Position numbers and translations under genes: made by a program
The notes under the pieces: model-generated
The model's input: only the letters and a program-made list of their open reading frames with translations
Databases searched by the model: none
What the model was told of the DNA's origin: nothing
In this document: positions 35,591-44,599 of the stretch, piece by piece
How positions within the stretch are numbered: the stretch's first letter is position 1
Layout of the letters: each line of letters begins with the position of its first letter
Assembly: GCF_913774285.1 (NCBI RefSeq)
Contig: NZ_CAJYHX010000017.1
Location: 66,873 to 120,868 of the forward strand
Reading direction: 5' to 3'
Length of the DNA: 53,996 bases
Origin: an uncultured Sphingomonas sp.
GTDB lineage: Bacteria > Pseudomonadota > Alphaproteobacteria > Sphingomonadales > Sphingomonadaceae

Positions 35591-35641
35591 CGTTGCGCCT
35601 TATGGGGTGGGAGATGAAGGGGGGCTGAAGGGGTACACGTT

Positions 35642-35749
35642 CTTAGCCCCTCCTCCTTGGAAGAGGGGTTGGGGTGGAGGGATTCCAGAACATGCGTCGG
35701 TCTCGGTGAGACACAGCCCCACCCCACCCCCCTGAAGGGGAGGGGCTTA
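35642..35749. repeat. Palindromic repeat family A, copy 3
   Basis: Same orientation as copy 1: TTAGCCCCTCCTCCTTGG, then GGGGTTGGGGTGGAGGGATT, apex GGTCTCGGTGAGAC, then CCCCACCCCACCCCCCTGAA and GGGGAGGGGCTTA. It lies 3' of the K+ channel gene and 5' of acvB. Confidence 0.8.
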
Positions 35750-35771
35750 TGTGCCGACGCGAACAGCCCCC

Positions 35772-36854
35772 TCAAAACTTGTTTCGCCCGGCACGGATCT
35801 CCGCCCGCGACGTGAACAGCGCCCGCGCGCCTGCGGCGACGTCGCGCATCACCACCACTGCCTTGTCGCCGGCCTCCAGCCGCTCGTCGCGGGCGGGGCG
35901 GGGGATCGAGCGGCCGTCCGGGCGGTCGATCTGGACGATGAAGACGCTGCCCTCCGCCCGCCGCTCGGCTTCCTCGACGCTCAGGCCCGCTATGGTCGAG
36001 CCTTTCGCGACCTCGACCATCTCCACCTCCAGCCCCAGCGCGCCGAGCTCGCGTCGCAGCCGCGCCAGTTGCTCGTCGCTCTGGACATGCTCGCGGTGCG
36101 GATAGAGGATCATCCGCGCCATCGCCTCGGCGCCGATATGGGTGGGGAAGACGACGCGGTCGGCGCCGGCATGGATCAGCTTGCGCTCGGTGGTCGGCGC
36201 CTCGCCGCGGGCGATGATCTCCAGCCCGCCATTGAGATTGCGGGCGCTGAGCGTGATGAACACGTTCGCCGCATCGTCGGGAAGCACCGTCGCGAGCGCT
36301 CGGGCGCGCTGGATGCCTGCGGCGATCAGCACCTCCTCCTCGGTGGCGTCGCCGGAGAGGGTGCACAGCCCCGCCGCCTCGGCCTCGGCGCGGCGTTCGG
36401 GGCCGCGCTCGATCACCACCACCGGCACCGCGGCGCGGGACAGGTCGCGGGCGAGCATCACCCCGATCCGGCCATAGCCGCAGATCACGACATGGTCGGC
36501 GAGCTTGTCGATGCGGCTCTGCATGCGGGTTGCTCCGAAAATACTCTGCAATTGCAGCATTGTGAAGAACTGGACAAGCGCGCTGGTGAGCAGGATCATG
36601 CCGGTGCAGCCGAGCACCATCGTGCCCATGGTCAGCGCGTGGAGATAGGGGGTGTCGATCGGGCGGATCTCGCCGTATCCGACGGTGTAGATGGTCAGCA
36701 CGACCATGTAGCTCGCATCGGCGAAGCTCCACCCCGCCGCCATGTAGCCGATTGTCGCCAGCACGGCGACCGCGAGCACGAATAGCAGGATCGAAACCAG
36801 GTTGCGCACCGGCGAGCCGAGCACTTGTTCCGCTTCTGAAAGAATCCCCCGCAT
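35772..36854 (-). CDS. Two-helix potassium channel with RCK (TrkA-N/TrkA-C) domain
   Basis: The 360-residue product is a bacterial K+ channel. The two membrane helices enclose a pore loop with the filter TVGYGE (residues 57-62), whose GYG is the K+ selectivity signature. The cytoplasmic RCK part begins HVVICGYGRIGVMLARDL (GYGRIG at 126-131), a dinucleotide or ligand-binding Rossmann fold. A TrkA-C domain follows at the end. Four subunits would gate K+ flux by ligand. The start is uncertain: ATG 36854 begins just before the first helix, while an in-frame ATG at 36926 would add 24 residues; neither has a good ribosome site. Divergent from the L,D-transpeptidase. Confidence 0.88.
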   Translation of the reverse strand: MRGILSEAEQVLGSPVRNLVSILLFVLAVAVLATIGYMAAGWSFADASYMVVLTIYTVGYGEIRPIDTPYLHALTMGTMVLGCTGMILLTSALVQFFTMLQLQSIFGATRMQSRIDKLADHVVICGYGRIGVMLARDLSRAAVPVVVIERGPERRAEAEAAGLCTLSGDATEEEVLIAAGIQRARALATVLPDDAANVFITLSARNLNGGLEIIARGEAPTTERKLIHAGADRVVFPTHIGAEAMARMILYPHREHVQSDEQLARLRRELGALGLEVEMVEVAKGSTIAGLSVEEAERRAEGSVFIVQIDRPDGRSIPRPARDERLEAGDKAVVVMRDVAAGARALFTSRAEIRAGRNKF

Positions 36855-36970
36855 CGCGTTGAGTAGGGCATGGGAGGCGCCGCTTGTCCATCGGGGTTTG
36901 CCCGCAGCGGCAACCGGGAGGCGCATGCGAACGTTTAGCCCGGATCAGGTACAGGATCGGGAGAGGCTGC

Positions 36971-37963
36971 ATGCGGAAATGGGTGTTCGGAATTGCCGCG
37001 TTGTTCGCCGCGCCCGCCATGGCGCAGGCCCCGAGCCCCAAGCCGCCGGTTGACCGCAACATCCTCCACGCGCAGGTGATCCTGGAGCATCTCGGCTTCG
37101 GGCCGGGCATCCTCGACGGGCGCGCCGGCCAGTCGCTCACCGCCGCGGTGCGCGGGCTGCAGGAAGCGCGCGGGCTGAAGGTTACCGGCGTGATCGACCC
37201 GGCGACGCTGGCGGTGCTCCACCAGTATCGCGCGCTGCGGCCGGTGCGGACGCTCGCGGTCGGCGCGACGACGATGCAGGGGCCGTTCGTCGATCCGATT
37301 CCCAAGGACCTGACCGAGCAGGGCAAGCTGAAGACGCTCGGCTATCGCAATCCACTCGAGAAGTTGGCGGAGATGTTTCACACCACGTCTGAAGTCATCA
37401 CCGCACTCAACCCCGGCTTGACGACGATCAAGACCGGCACGATGCTGCGGCTGCCCAATGCGCTGCCCGGCTCGCGGGACTATCCCACCGACTGGAAGCC
37501 CGACTGGCGCCAGACGCTGAGCATGCTCAACGTCGACCCGCGCCAGCCCCAGGCCGACCATATCGTCGTCGACAAGTCCGAGGGCGTGCTCAAGGTGTAT
37601 GGCACGGGCAACCGGCTGGTCGCGCAGTTCAGCGCCACGATGGGCAGCGAGCATGACCCGCTGCCGATCGGTCGCTGGAAAATCAATGGGGTGGATACTA
37701 ACCCTAAGTTTCATTATAACCCGAAGCTGTTCTGGGACGCCAAGAAGGGCGACGATCCCGCGATGCTGCCGCCGGGGCCCAACGGCCCGGTCGGCGTGGT
37801 TTGGATCGACCTGTCCAAGGACCATTACGGCATCCACGGCACCCCCGAGCCGCAGACGATCGGCCGCACCGAAAGCCATGGCTGCATCCGCCTGACCAAC
37901 TGGGATGCCGCCCGCGTCGCGCTGATGGTGAAGCCGGGCACCCCGGCGTTCTTCCAGGAGTAA
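36971..37963 (+). CDS. L,D-transpeptidase (YkuD) with peptidoglycan-binding domain
   Basis: The 330-residue product has a signal peptide (MRKWVFGIAALFAAPAMAQA). A peptidoglycan-binding domain 1 follows (about 30-85, HLGFGPGILDGRAGQSLTAAV). A short LysM-like unit is around residues 125-165 (PLEKLAEMFHTTSEVITALNP). The C-terminal YkuD domain holds GIHGTPEP and SHGCIRL with the nucleophile Cys305. It crosslinks the peptidoglycan or attaches proteins to it, in the periplasm. GGGAGAGG precedes ATG 36971. The M23 peptidase gene starts four bases downstream, so the two are an envelope pair. Confidence 0.92.
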   Translation: MRKWVFGIAALFAAPAMAQAPSPKPPVDRNILHAQVILEHLGFGPGILDGRAGQSLTAAVRGLQEARGLKVTGVIDPATLAVLHQYRALRPVRTLAVGATTMQGPFVDPIPKDLTEQGKLKTLGYRNPLEKLAEMFHTTSEVITALNPGLTTIKTGTMLRLPNALPGSRDYPTDWKPDWRQTLSMLNVDPRQPQADHIVVDKSEGVLKVYGTGNRLVAQFSATMGSEHDPLPIGRWKINGVDTNPKFHYNPKLFWDAKKGDDPAMLPPGPNGPVGVVWIDLSKDHYGIHGTPEPQTIGRTESHGCIRLTNWDAARVALMVKPGTPAFFQE

Positions 37964-37967
37964 CGCC

Positions 37968-38549
37968 GTGCGGCGCTTCGGCCTGATCGCGGGGCTGGTG
38001 CTGGTGGCGCTGCTCGCGCTGCTGGTGTCGCGGGTGCGCTTCCTGCCGGCGGGGCAGGCGCCGCGCGTCCAGGCAGCGGCTCCGATGCCCGCAGCCTCGC
38101 CGGCAGCGTCGTCTGGGCTCATAATCCCGGTGCAGGGCGTGCCGGCCTCGGCGCTCAGCGACAATTGGGGCGAACCCCGCGGCGACGGCGACCGCGTGCA
38201 CCACGCGATCGACATCCTCGCGCGCAAGGGCACCCCGGTGCTCGCCGCCGCATCGGGCAGGGTCGAGAAGCAGTTCGAGAGCGATCTGGGCGGCCACACG
38301 CTCTATGTCCGCACGCCCGATGGCGGGACGGTGCACTATTATGCCCATCTCGACACGATCGGCGTGGCGGAAGGCGCCGCCGTGCGTCAGGGCCAGCCGA
38401 TCGCCACCGTCGGCACCAGCGGCAGCGCCTTGGGCGGCCCGCCGCACCTCCATTTCGAGGTCAAGCGCATGGCCCCCGGCGAGGGCTGGTGGCAGGGCAC
38501 CAACGTCGACCCCTATCCCCTGCTTGCGGGAAAGCCCGGGCGGAGCTAA
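37968..38549 (+). CDS. M23-family metallopeptidase
   Basis: The 193-residue product starts at GTG 37968, four bases after the transpeptidase stop. The N-terminal hydrophobic segment ([17 protein letters not shown]) is a signal anchor. The lysostaphin-like M23 domain covers about residues 65-185, with the zinc ligands in HHAIDI (HxxxD) and HLHFEV (HxH). YYAHLDT is the third conserved strand. It would cleave peptidoglycan crosslinks or act as an amidase activator. Together with the L,D-transpeptidase it suggests coupled cutting and rebuilding of the wall. A missing zinc residue is not apparent. Confidence 0.9.
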   Translation: MRRFGLIAGLVLVALLALLVSRVRFLPAGQAPRVQAAAPMPAASPAASSGLIIPVQGVPASALSDNWGEPRGDGDRVHHAIDILARKGTPVLAAASGRVEKQFESDLGGHTLYVRTPDGGTVHYYAHLDTIGVAEGAAVRQGQPIATVGTSGSALGGPPHLHFEVKRMAPGEGWWQGTNVDPYPLLAGKPGRS

Positions 38550-38589
38550 AGGGCCCCGCTCAGCTCTTTCTCACATACAGGCACGATCC

Positions 38590-39153
38590 ATGAAGATCAG
38601 CGGCGTGGACATCCGTCCCGGCAACATCATCGAATATGAGGGCGGCATCTGGCGCGCCGTCAAGATCCAGCACACCCAGCCCGGCAAGGGCGGTGCCTAT
38701 ATGCAGGTCGAACTCAAGAACCTGCGCGACGGCCGCAAGAACAACGTCCGCTTCCGCTCGGCCGAGACCGTGGAGCGCGTGCGCCTCGACACCAAGGATT
38801 TCCAGTTCCTGTATCCGGAAGGCGACATGCTCGTGTTCATGGATAAGGAAACCTACGATCAGACGACGCTGCCGCGCGACCTGCTCGGCGAGGCCGCGGC
38901 CTTCCTGCAGGACGGCATGGACGTGGTGATGGAACTCTATGACGACGAGGCGATCAGCGTCCAGCTGCCCGACACGATCGAAGCCACGATCGTCGAGGCC
39001 GACGCGGTGGTGAAGGGCCAGACGGCCTCCTCCTCGTACAAGCCCGCCGTGCTCGACAACGGCGTGCGCGTGATGGTGCCGCCGCATATCGGCAGCGGCA
39101 CGCGGATCGTCGTCGACGTGTACGAGCAGACCTACGTCCGCCGCGCGGACTGA
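38590..39153 (+). CDS. efp: Elongation factor P
   Basis: The 187-residue product helps ribosomes through polyproline stretches. It has the three-domain EF-P layout: KOW-like domain 1 with [18 protein letters not shown], then two OB folds. The tip residue of domain 1 is Lys33 in [13 protein letters not shown]; in lysine-type EF-P this residue is modified by EpmA/EpmB-type enzymes, none of which is in the window. The end [14 protein letters not shown] is typical. ATG 38590 lies 40 bases after the M23 stop. A strong terminator follows at 39186-39212. Confidence 0.96.
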   Translation: MKISGVDIRPGNIIEYEGGIWRAVKIQHTQPGKGGAYMQVELKNLRDGRKNNVRFRSAETVERVRLDTKDFQFLYPEGDMLVFMDKETYDQTTLPRDLLGEAAAFLQDGMDVVMELYDDEAISVQLPDTIEATIVEADAVVKGQTASSSYKPAVLDNGVRVMVPPHIGSGTRIVVDVYEQTYVRRAD

Positions 39154-39185
39154 TCTGCCGGCTTCGGCCGAACATGCGAAGGGAA

Positions 39186-39212
39186 GGGGACGGCAGGCCT
39201 GCGTCCCCTTTT
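39186..39212 (+). terminator. Intrinsic terminator after efp
   Basis: GGGGACG (39186-39192) pairs with CGTCCCC (39202-39208) and the inner CAG-GC-CTG adds more pairs. TTTT follows at 39209-39212. It ends the efp transcript and separates it from the inositol monophosphatase gene. Confidence 0.85.
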
Positions 39213-39273
39213 CCCGTTTCGGGTCAGGCCTTCCTTAAGTCCCCCGCAGTGAGCGGCAGGGAGAGAGATTGAT

Positions 39274-40089
39274 ATGGCAGCCTTTTCCGGCCTTCTCACC
39301 GTCATGGACCGTGCCGCACGCAAGGCGGCTCCCCGCTTGCGTCGCGACTTCAACGAGGTCACGCACCTGCAGGTCAGCCGCAAGGGCCCGGCCGATTTCG
39401 TGAGCATGGCGGACAAGCGCGCTGAACAGACGCTGATCGAGGAACTGCGCAAGGCGCGGCCCGATTGGCGGATCCTGGCCGAAGAGGGCGGCGAGCTGCC
39501 GGGCGATCCGGACAAGCCGCGCTTCATCGTCGACCCGCTCGACGGCACCACCAACTTCCTCCACGGCATCCCGCATTTCTCGATCGCGATCGCGGTCGAG
39601 GATCCGAACGGCAGTCAGGGCAAGCCCGAGATCACCCACGGCCTGATCTACCAGCCGCTGACCGACGAGAGCTTCTGGGCCGAGAAGGGCCGCGGCGCCT
39701 GGCTGCAGGACCAGCGGCTGCGCGTCTCTGCACGGCGGGACCTTTCCGAGGCGCTGATCGCGACGGGCATCCCGTTCATGGGCCATGGCAATTTCGCCGA
39801 ATGGAGTCGCATCTTCGGCGCGGTCGCACCGGAAGTTGCGGGCATCCGGCGGCTGGGCTCGGCCGCGCTTGACCTCGCCTGGGTCGCCGCGGGCCGCTTC
39901 GATGGCTATTGGGAATCGGACCTGAAGCCCTGGGACGTCGCAGCGGGCATGCTGCTCGTCAAGGAAGCGGGCGGCTTCGTCACCGACTATCGCGGCCAGG
40001 ACATGGCGATGCAGCGCAACCAGTTCCTCGCCGCCAATGACGGGCTCCACTCGAAGCTCCACAAGCTGGTCGCCAACGCGCTGCGCTGA
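39274..40089 (+). CDS. suhB: Inositol monophosphatase family protein (SuhB-like)
   Basis: The 271-residue product dephosphorylates inositol-1-phosphate and related sugars with Mg2+. Metal ligands of the family are visible: Glu70/Glu71 in ILAEEGG, Asp87 and Asp90 in IVDPLDGTTNF, and Asp in KPWDVAAGMLL at the C-terminal site. The ATG is at 39274, after GAGAGAG. In enterobacteria the homologue SuhB is also an rRNA-transcription factor; whether this one is cannot be told. It is followed by a strong hairpin at 40111-40137. Confidence 0.92.
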   Translation: MAAFSGLLTVMDRAARKAAPRLRRDFNEVTHLQVSRKGPADFVSMADKRAEQTLIEELRKARPDWRILAEEGGELPGDPDKPRFIVDPLDGTTNFLHGIPHFSIAIAVEDPNGSQGKPEITHGLIYQPLTDESFWAEKGRGAWLQDQRLRVSARRDLSEALIATGIPFMGHGNFAEWSRIFGAVAPEVAGIRRLGSAALDLAWVAAGRFDGYWESDLKPWDVAAGMLLVKEAGGFVTDYRGQDMAMQRNQFLAANDGLHSKLHKLVANALR

Positions 40090-40110
40090 CGCTTTCCGTA
40101 CGACTACGGA

Positions 40111-40137
40111 GCCGGGAAATTAACTCTATTTCCCGGC
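40111..40137 (+). other. Ten-base-pair hairpin between suhB and the chemoreceptor gene
   Basis: GCCGGGAAAT (40111-40120) and ATTTCCCGGC (40128-40137) are perfect inverted repeats with loop TAACTCT. There is no T run after it, so it is not a standard terminator from this strand. It may still end suhB transcription or mark a regulatory site for the receptor gene 80 bases on. Confidence 0.55.
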
Positions 40138-40217
40138 GGCTTCCGAAGGTTTGCGGCCTATAAGTTCCCTTAAAACGTCTCCGGCTATCCAGTCGGGCGA
40201 ATTGGGACAAACGGCGC

Positions 40218-42686
40218 ATGAACATGGAAGCGGGCGGCCTCGGCAAGGGGCGTCGGGGAGAGGCATCGGACGAGGCGTTCTGCCATGACGTGGGCTCGGT
40301 GCTCGACCGCCTCTATGCGGTGGCCGAGTTCAGTCCGGACGGCATCCTGACCCGCGCTAACCAGCATTTCCTCGACGCAATGGGGTGCGTGCTTTCGACC
40401 GTCGTCGGCGAGCACCACCGCTTCTTCTGCGATGAGGAATATGCCGCCAGCCCGGCCTATGCGGCCTTCTGGGAACGTCTGCGTGCCGGCGAGACGATCG
40501 AGGAGACCGCCCGCCGCAATGGCTGCGAGGGCAAGGATGCCTGGATCGCCGGCCATTATGCCCCGGTCAAAGACGACAAGGGGGCGGTGAAGAGCATCGT
40601 GCTGATCGCGCGCGACGTGCGCGGTGCGCAGATCGAGGCGGCGCTGAACCGCAGCGTGCTCAATGCTTTCAGCCGCGCCACGGCGATGATCGAATTCGAT
40701 CTCTCGGGCCGCGTACTCAGCGCCAACGAGAATTTCTGTGACCTGCTCGGCTACAAGGCCGAGGAAGTGGTCGACCAACATCACCGTATCTTCTGCACTG
40801 CCGACTATGCCCGCTCGCCCGCCTATCGCCAGTTCTGGGAACGGCTGGGTCGCGGCGAATTCGATGGCGGTCTGTACAAGCGCGTCGCCAAGGACGGTAG
40901 CGATCGCTGGATCCAAGCGACCTATAATCCGATTCTCGACCATCAGGGCCTGCCGGTGAAGATCGTCAAGTTCGCGATGGACGTGACCAAGCAGCAGATC
41001 GATACCGCCGAGGCTGCGGGCAAGCTCGCCGCGATCGACCGCTCAACCGCGGTGATCGAGTTCGACACCAACGGCTATGTCGTCGCCGCGAACGAAATGT
41101 TCCTGCAGACGATGGGCTATGAGCGCAGCGAGCTGATCGGCAAGCATCACCGCACCTGCTGCGACCCGGACTATGTGAAGGGCGAGGAGTACAACAATTT
41201 CTGGCGTGCGCTGGCGGCGGGCGAGTTCCAGGCCGGGATCTTCCCGCGGATCGGGAAGGACGGCCGCCGCGTCTGGATCCGCGCCACCTACAATCCGATC
41301 GTCGATGCCGACGGCAAGCTGATCAAGGTGGTGAAATATGCCTTTGACATTACCGAGCAGAAGCAGCGCGCCGCCGATGCCGAGGGCAAGGTCGCCGCGA
41401 TCAGCCGCGCGCAGGCGGTGATCGAGTTCACCCCCGAGGGCGTTGTGCTGGAGGCGAACGAGAATTTCCTGAGTGCCACCGGCTATCGTCGCGAGGACGT
41501 GGTGGGCAAGCACCACAAGATGTTCTGCGACGCCGAGCTGGTGAATTCGCCGGAATATGCGCGCTTCTGGACCGATCTGGCGCACGGCGAATACACAGCC
41601 GGGGATTTCCGCCGCCGCAACAAGGCGGGCGAGGAGATCTGGCTCAACGCGACCTACAACCCGATCTTCGACGGTCTCGGCAACGTCGTGAAGGTCGTTA
41701 AGTTCGCCCACGACATTACGGAGCGCAAAAAGGCCGCGATCGAGGGCAAGAGCCGGGCCCAAGCGGTCGACCGCAGCCTGGCCACCATCGAGTTCAGCCT
41801 CGACGGCGAAATCCTGACCGCCAACGAGAACTTCCTCTCGACCATGGGCTACACCCTGCGCGAGATCCAGGGCCGGCATCATTCGATGTTCGTCGATCCG
41901 GCGCATCTCAAGTCGAAGGAATATGGCGACTTCTGGCGCGCGCTCGGCCGCGGCGAGGGGCAGTCGGGCCGCTTCCACCGCATCGGCAAATACGACCGCG
42001 ACGTGTTCATCCAGGCGAGCTACTCGCCGGTGTTCGACCTGCAGGGCAATCCGTCGCGGGTGATCAAATATGCCTATGACGTCACCGACCAGGTTATGCT
42101 GGAGCGCAAGATCGCCGCGAAGACCGAGCAGATGCAGGGCGTCGTCGGTGATCTCTCAGAAGCGATCAAGACGATCAGCGAAGGCGCCTGTAGCGCGACG
42201 GGGCTCGCCAGCGAGACCCAGGCGGCAGCGGATCGCGGGACCACCGCGATCGAGGGCACGATCGAATCGATGGAGCTGATGTCTGCGTCGTCGAAGAAGA
42301 TCGCCAGCATCGTCGACGTGATCGGCGATCTCGCCGGCCAAACCAACCTGCTCGCCTTCAACGCCGCGATCGAGGCGGCACGTGCCGGCGAGCACGGGGT
42401 CGGCTTCTCGATCGTCGCCGAGGAAGTGCGCAAGCTCGCCGAGCGCAGCGCCTCGGCGGCCGAGGAGATCAACCGGCTGATCGGCGAGTCGAGCGAGCGC
42501 GTGGCGCAGGGCACCGAGCGGTCCCGCTCGGCGCGCGACGCCTTCGAGGCGATCGCCGGCTGCGTCGACAAGACCACCGGCGCGATCTCGGGCATCGCCC
42601 AGTCGGTTGGTGCCCAGCGCGAGACGTCACGCCAGGTGGTGGCGATGATCGACGAACTCGCGACCTCCACCCACAGCACGATCTGA
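40218..42686 (+). CDS. Soluble chemoreceptor with five tandem PAS domains
   Basis: The 822-residue product has no membrane segment, so it is cytoplasmic. Five PAS domains follow each other from about residue 28 to 625. The His-His pair after each one's GxHH turn falls at 66-67, 188-189, 310-311, 432-433 and 554-555: an exact 122-residue period. Most units share ANENF, a Phe-Trp (FW) pair and ATYNPI. The MCP signalling domain follows (about 640-822), with [20 protein letters not shown] at the hairpin tip. The bundle is short, and no NWETF-type CheR tether is present. The array is related to BdlA/Aer-like receptors. The next gene is a triple CheW protein, eight bases away. The ligand (heme, flavin or none) is unknown. 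Confidence 0.9.
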   Translation: MNMEAGGLGKGRRGEASDEAFCHDVGSVLDRLYAVAEFSPDGILTRANQHFLDAMGCVLSTVVGEHHRFFCDEEYAASPAYAAFWERLRAGETIEETARRNGCEGKDAWIAGHYAPVKDDKGAVKSIVLIARDVRGAQIEAALNRSVLNAFSRATAMIEFDLSGRVLSANENFCDLLGYKAEEVVDQHHRIFCTADYARSPAYRQFWERLGRGEFDGGLYKRVAKDGSDRWIQATYNPILDHQGLPVKIVKFAMDVTKQQIDTAEAAGKLAAIDRSTAVIEFDTNGYVVAANEMFLQTMGYERSELIGKHHRTCCDPDYVKGEEYNNFWRALAAGEFQAGIFPRIGKDGRRVWIRATYNPIVDADGKLIKVVKYAFDITEQKQRAADAEGKVAAISRAQAVIEFTPEGVVLEANENFLSATGYRREDVVGKHHKMFCDAELVNSPEYARFWTDLAHGEYTAGDFRRRNKAGEEIWLNATYNPIFDGLGNVVKVVKFAHDITERKKAAIEGKSRAQAVDRSLATIEFSLDGEILTANENFLSTMGYTLREIQGRHHSMFVDPAHLKSKEYGDFWRALGRGEGQSGRFHRIGKYDRDVFIQASYSPVFDLQGNPSRVIKYAYDVTDQVMLERKIAAKTEQMQGVVGDLSEAIKTISEGACSATGLASETQAAADRGTTAIEGTIESMELMSASSKKIASIVDVIGDLAGQTNLLAFNAAIEAARAGEHGVGFSIVAEEVRKLAERSASAAEEINRLIGESSERVAQGTERSRSARDAFEAIAGCVDKTTGAISGIAQSVGAQRETSRQVVAMIDELATSTHSTI

Positions 42687-42694
42687 GCAGGACC

Positions 42695-44095
42695 ATGGGG
42701 ACCGAGCTCACCGCACCGGTCGGGGAGGCGGGGCGGCGCCATATCGATCTCGGGCTGCTCCGGCTGTGCGGGGTCGAGCTCGCGGTGCCGGTAGACTGGG
42801 TGCGCGAAGTCGTACCGTGTTCGGCGGCGATGGGGCCGTGCTTCGGCAGCCATCCGGCGCTGATCGGCTCGATCGGCGTTCGCGGCGACGTCATCCCGGT
42901 GGTCGACGTCACCGTGCTGCTCGGCTTTGGCGAGCGGACGGGTAGGGGCGGCACGATCGTGGTCCTCCGCAAGGACGACGTGCTGCTCGGCCTCCGGATC
43001 GACACCGTCTCCGGCCTGTACCGGGTCCCGGTGTCGGCGGTGCGCGAACTGGTCGACTCGGGCGGGGCGGCGCGGCTTGTCGATCGCGCCTTCGTCCGCG
43101 AGGAGCATCTCGTCGGCATCCTCGATCCCGAGGCGCTGTTCGCCATGCCCAATCTGCCGCTGGTGCGCTGCCATGCGCGCGAGGGCGACAGTGCCGCGCT
43201 CTCGCGTGCACGGCCGTTCGTGCTGGTCACCGTCGCCGGGGTCGACATCGCGATCGACAGCCATCTGGTGGAGAGCACCGCGCCCGCGATCAGCCTGCGC
43301 CGCTGCGCGGTCCCGGCGCCCGGCTGGGCGCGCAACGTCAATTATCTCGGCCGCGACGTCCGCGTCTTCGACCAGCTCGCGACGCTGGGCCTCGACGGTG
43401 CGACTCCGGAGGAGTCGCCCGGCCCGGTGATCCTGCTGCGGATCGCGCCGGACAAGCTCGTCGGCTGGCACGTCGAGAGCGTGCGCAGCGTCGCCCGCAT
43501 TCCCGAGGACAAGTTCGGCCCGGTTCCGGCGGGGCTTGCTCAGCGAAGCGCGTTGTTCGCAGGCATCGCCACCGATCCGGCGGGCGGCCAGAACCTCGTG
43601 CTCGATACCGATGCGGTGCGGGCGGACCCGGCCATCAAGGCGATGGCGGCGCTGTGTCGTGCGCCTGCCCAGGCCGAAGGGCGCACGACCGTCGCGGCGC
43701 GCGAGGGGGCGGCGAGCAACAACGCCTTCCTGATCTTCGATACCGGTGCGCGACTGCTCGCGACCCCGCTGGATTCGATCCGCGAGGTCGTGCCGTTTCG
43801 CGGGCTCTCCTCGCGAGTCGAGGACTATTCGGGTTTGTGTGGCCTCGCCGATCATCGCGGCGCGCCGATCTCGGTCTATGGGGTCGAGCCGGGTGCAGAG
43901 CCGGGCGAGGCCAAACTGCTGATCATCGCTCGCGACGAGGCGGGGCAGGGGGCACGCGGCTTCCTCGCCCAGCGCTTGGCCACGATCATCAATGCGCCCG
44001 CGCTCCCTGTCCCGGGGGGAAGCCCGGGCGCTCGATTCATTCCAGCAACGATCGACGGTGCGGCGCATTCCATCCGAATTCATACGCTTGGCTGA
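42695..44095 (+). CDS. Protein with three tandem CheW domains
   Basis: The 466-residue product appears to consist of three CheW-like domains. The first (about 16-150) includes DLGLLRLCGVELAVPVDWVREVV and GSIGVRGDVIPVVDVTVLLG. The second (about 172-305) includes FVLVTVAGVDIAIDSHLVEST and VNYLGRDVRVFDQLATLG. The third (about 345-460) includes FLIFDTGARLLATPLDSIREVVP and GLADHRGAPISVYG. Each has the strand pattern that binds CheA P5 or receptor tips. No CheA kinase is in the window. It starts eight bases after the receptor gene and is surely co-transcribed. It probably acts as a scaffold for the PAS receptor, but multi-CheW proteins are less common than single-domain ones. Confidence 0.85.
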   Translation: MGTELTAPVGEAGRRHIDLGLLRLCGVELAVPVDWVREVVPCSAAMGPCFGSHPALIGSIGVRGDVIPVVDVTVLLGFGERTGRGGTIVVLRKDDVLLGLRIDTVSGLYRVPVSAVRELVDSGGAARLVDRAFVREEHLVGILDPEALFAMPNLPLVRCHAREGDSAALSRARPFVLVTVAGVDIAIDSHLVESTAPAISLRRCAVPAPGWARNVNYLGRDVRVFDQLATLGLDGATPEESPGPVILLRIAPDKLVGWHVESVRSVARIPEDKFGPVPAGLAQRSALFAGIATDPAGGQNLVLDTDAVRADPAIKAMAALCRAPAQAEGRTTVAAREGAASNNAFLIFDTGARLLATPLDSIREVVPFRGLSSRVEDYSGLCGLADHRGAPISVYGVEPGAEPGEAKLLIIARDEAGQGARGFLAQRLATIINAPALPVPGGSPGARFIPATIDGAAHSIRIHTLG

Positions 44096-44127
44096 AGCCA
44101 CGCCGGACGCGTTCAGCGGTGCTTAAC

Positions 44128-44146
44128 AATTGCGAATGATTCTCAG
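44128..44146. promoter_or_regulatory. Fur-like box upstream of nuoA
   Basis: The stretch TGCGAAT-G-ATTCTCA (within 44128-44146) is a good match to the 7-1-7 Fur box (TGATAAT-n-ATTATCA type, in alphaproteobacteria often TGCGAAT/ATTCTCA). It is about 85 bases before the nuoA TTG. Complex I holds eight or more iron-sulfur clusters, so iron control of the operon is reasonable; Fur-dependent activation of such genes has been described in Caulobacter. Binding here is inference. Confidence 0.5.
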
Positions 44147-44224
44147 CGGTTCCAGGCCTTGCCGCACCGGGATCATGGTCCTAGAAGCCGCTCAAGATTC
44201 CGCAGTCGCGAGAAGAGAAGGCCA

Positions 44225-44599
44225 TTGGTCGACCTGTCACAATATCTGCCGATCCTGATATTCCTCGGGATCGCCCTGTTGCTCTCGGGCACGTTCGTGT
44301 TCCTGCCGATGCTCGTGTCGCGCCTCACCGGCACGAACAAGCCGTCGCCGGAAAAGCTCACCGAATATGAGTGCGGCTTCCCCGCCTTCGAGGATTCGCG
44401 CAGCCAGTTCGACGTGCGCTTCTACCTCGTCGCGATCCTGTTCATCGTCTTCGATTTGGAAGCTGCCTTCCTGTATCCGTGGGCGGTGAGCGTGTTCAAG
44501 CTGGGCTGGACGGCCTGGATTTCGATGATGATCTTCGTTGCCGAGCTGGCGCTCGGCCTGATTTATGCGTGGAAGAAGGGAGCCCTGGAATGGGAGTAG
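44225..44599 (+). CDS. nuoA: NADH-quinone oxidoreductase subunit A
   Basis: The 124-residue membrane subunit starts at TTG 44225 ([22 protein letters not shown]), with AGAAGG shortly upstream. It has three transmembrane helices. The long loop after the first holds [34 protein letters not shown], including the conserved Cys in EYECGF. With H, J and K it forms the quinone-side membrane arm near the proton-transfer path. It overlaps nuoB by ten bases, so translation is coupled. It is the first gene of the operon, following the 130-base region with the Fur-like box. Confidence 0.95.
   Translation: MVDLSQYLPILIFLGIALLLSGTFVFLPMLVSRLTGTNKPSPEKLTEYECGFPAFEDSRSQFDVRFYLVAILFIVFDLEAAFLYPWAVSVFKLGWTAWISMMIFVAELALGLIYAWKKGALEWE

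Noticed and set aside
3009..35749. The G/C-rich repeats as a CRISPR array
   Set aside because: The copies are single, tens of kilobases apart, in both orientations, internally palindromic and about 110 bases long, with no cas genes.
36855..36926. Upstream in-frame start (ATG 36926) for the potassium channel
   Set aside because: It adds 24 residues without conservation signs and would leave less than 50 bases to the divergent gene. The later ATG 36854 is preferred, though neither has a clear ribosome site.
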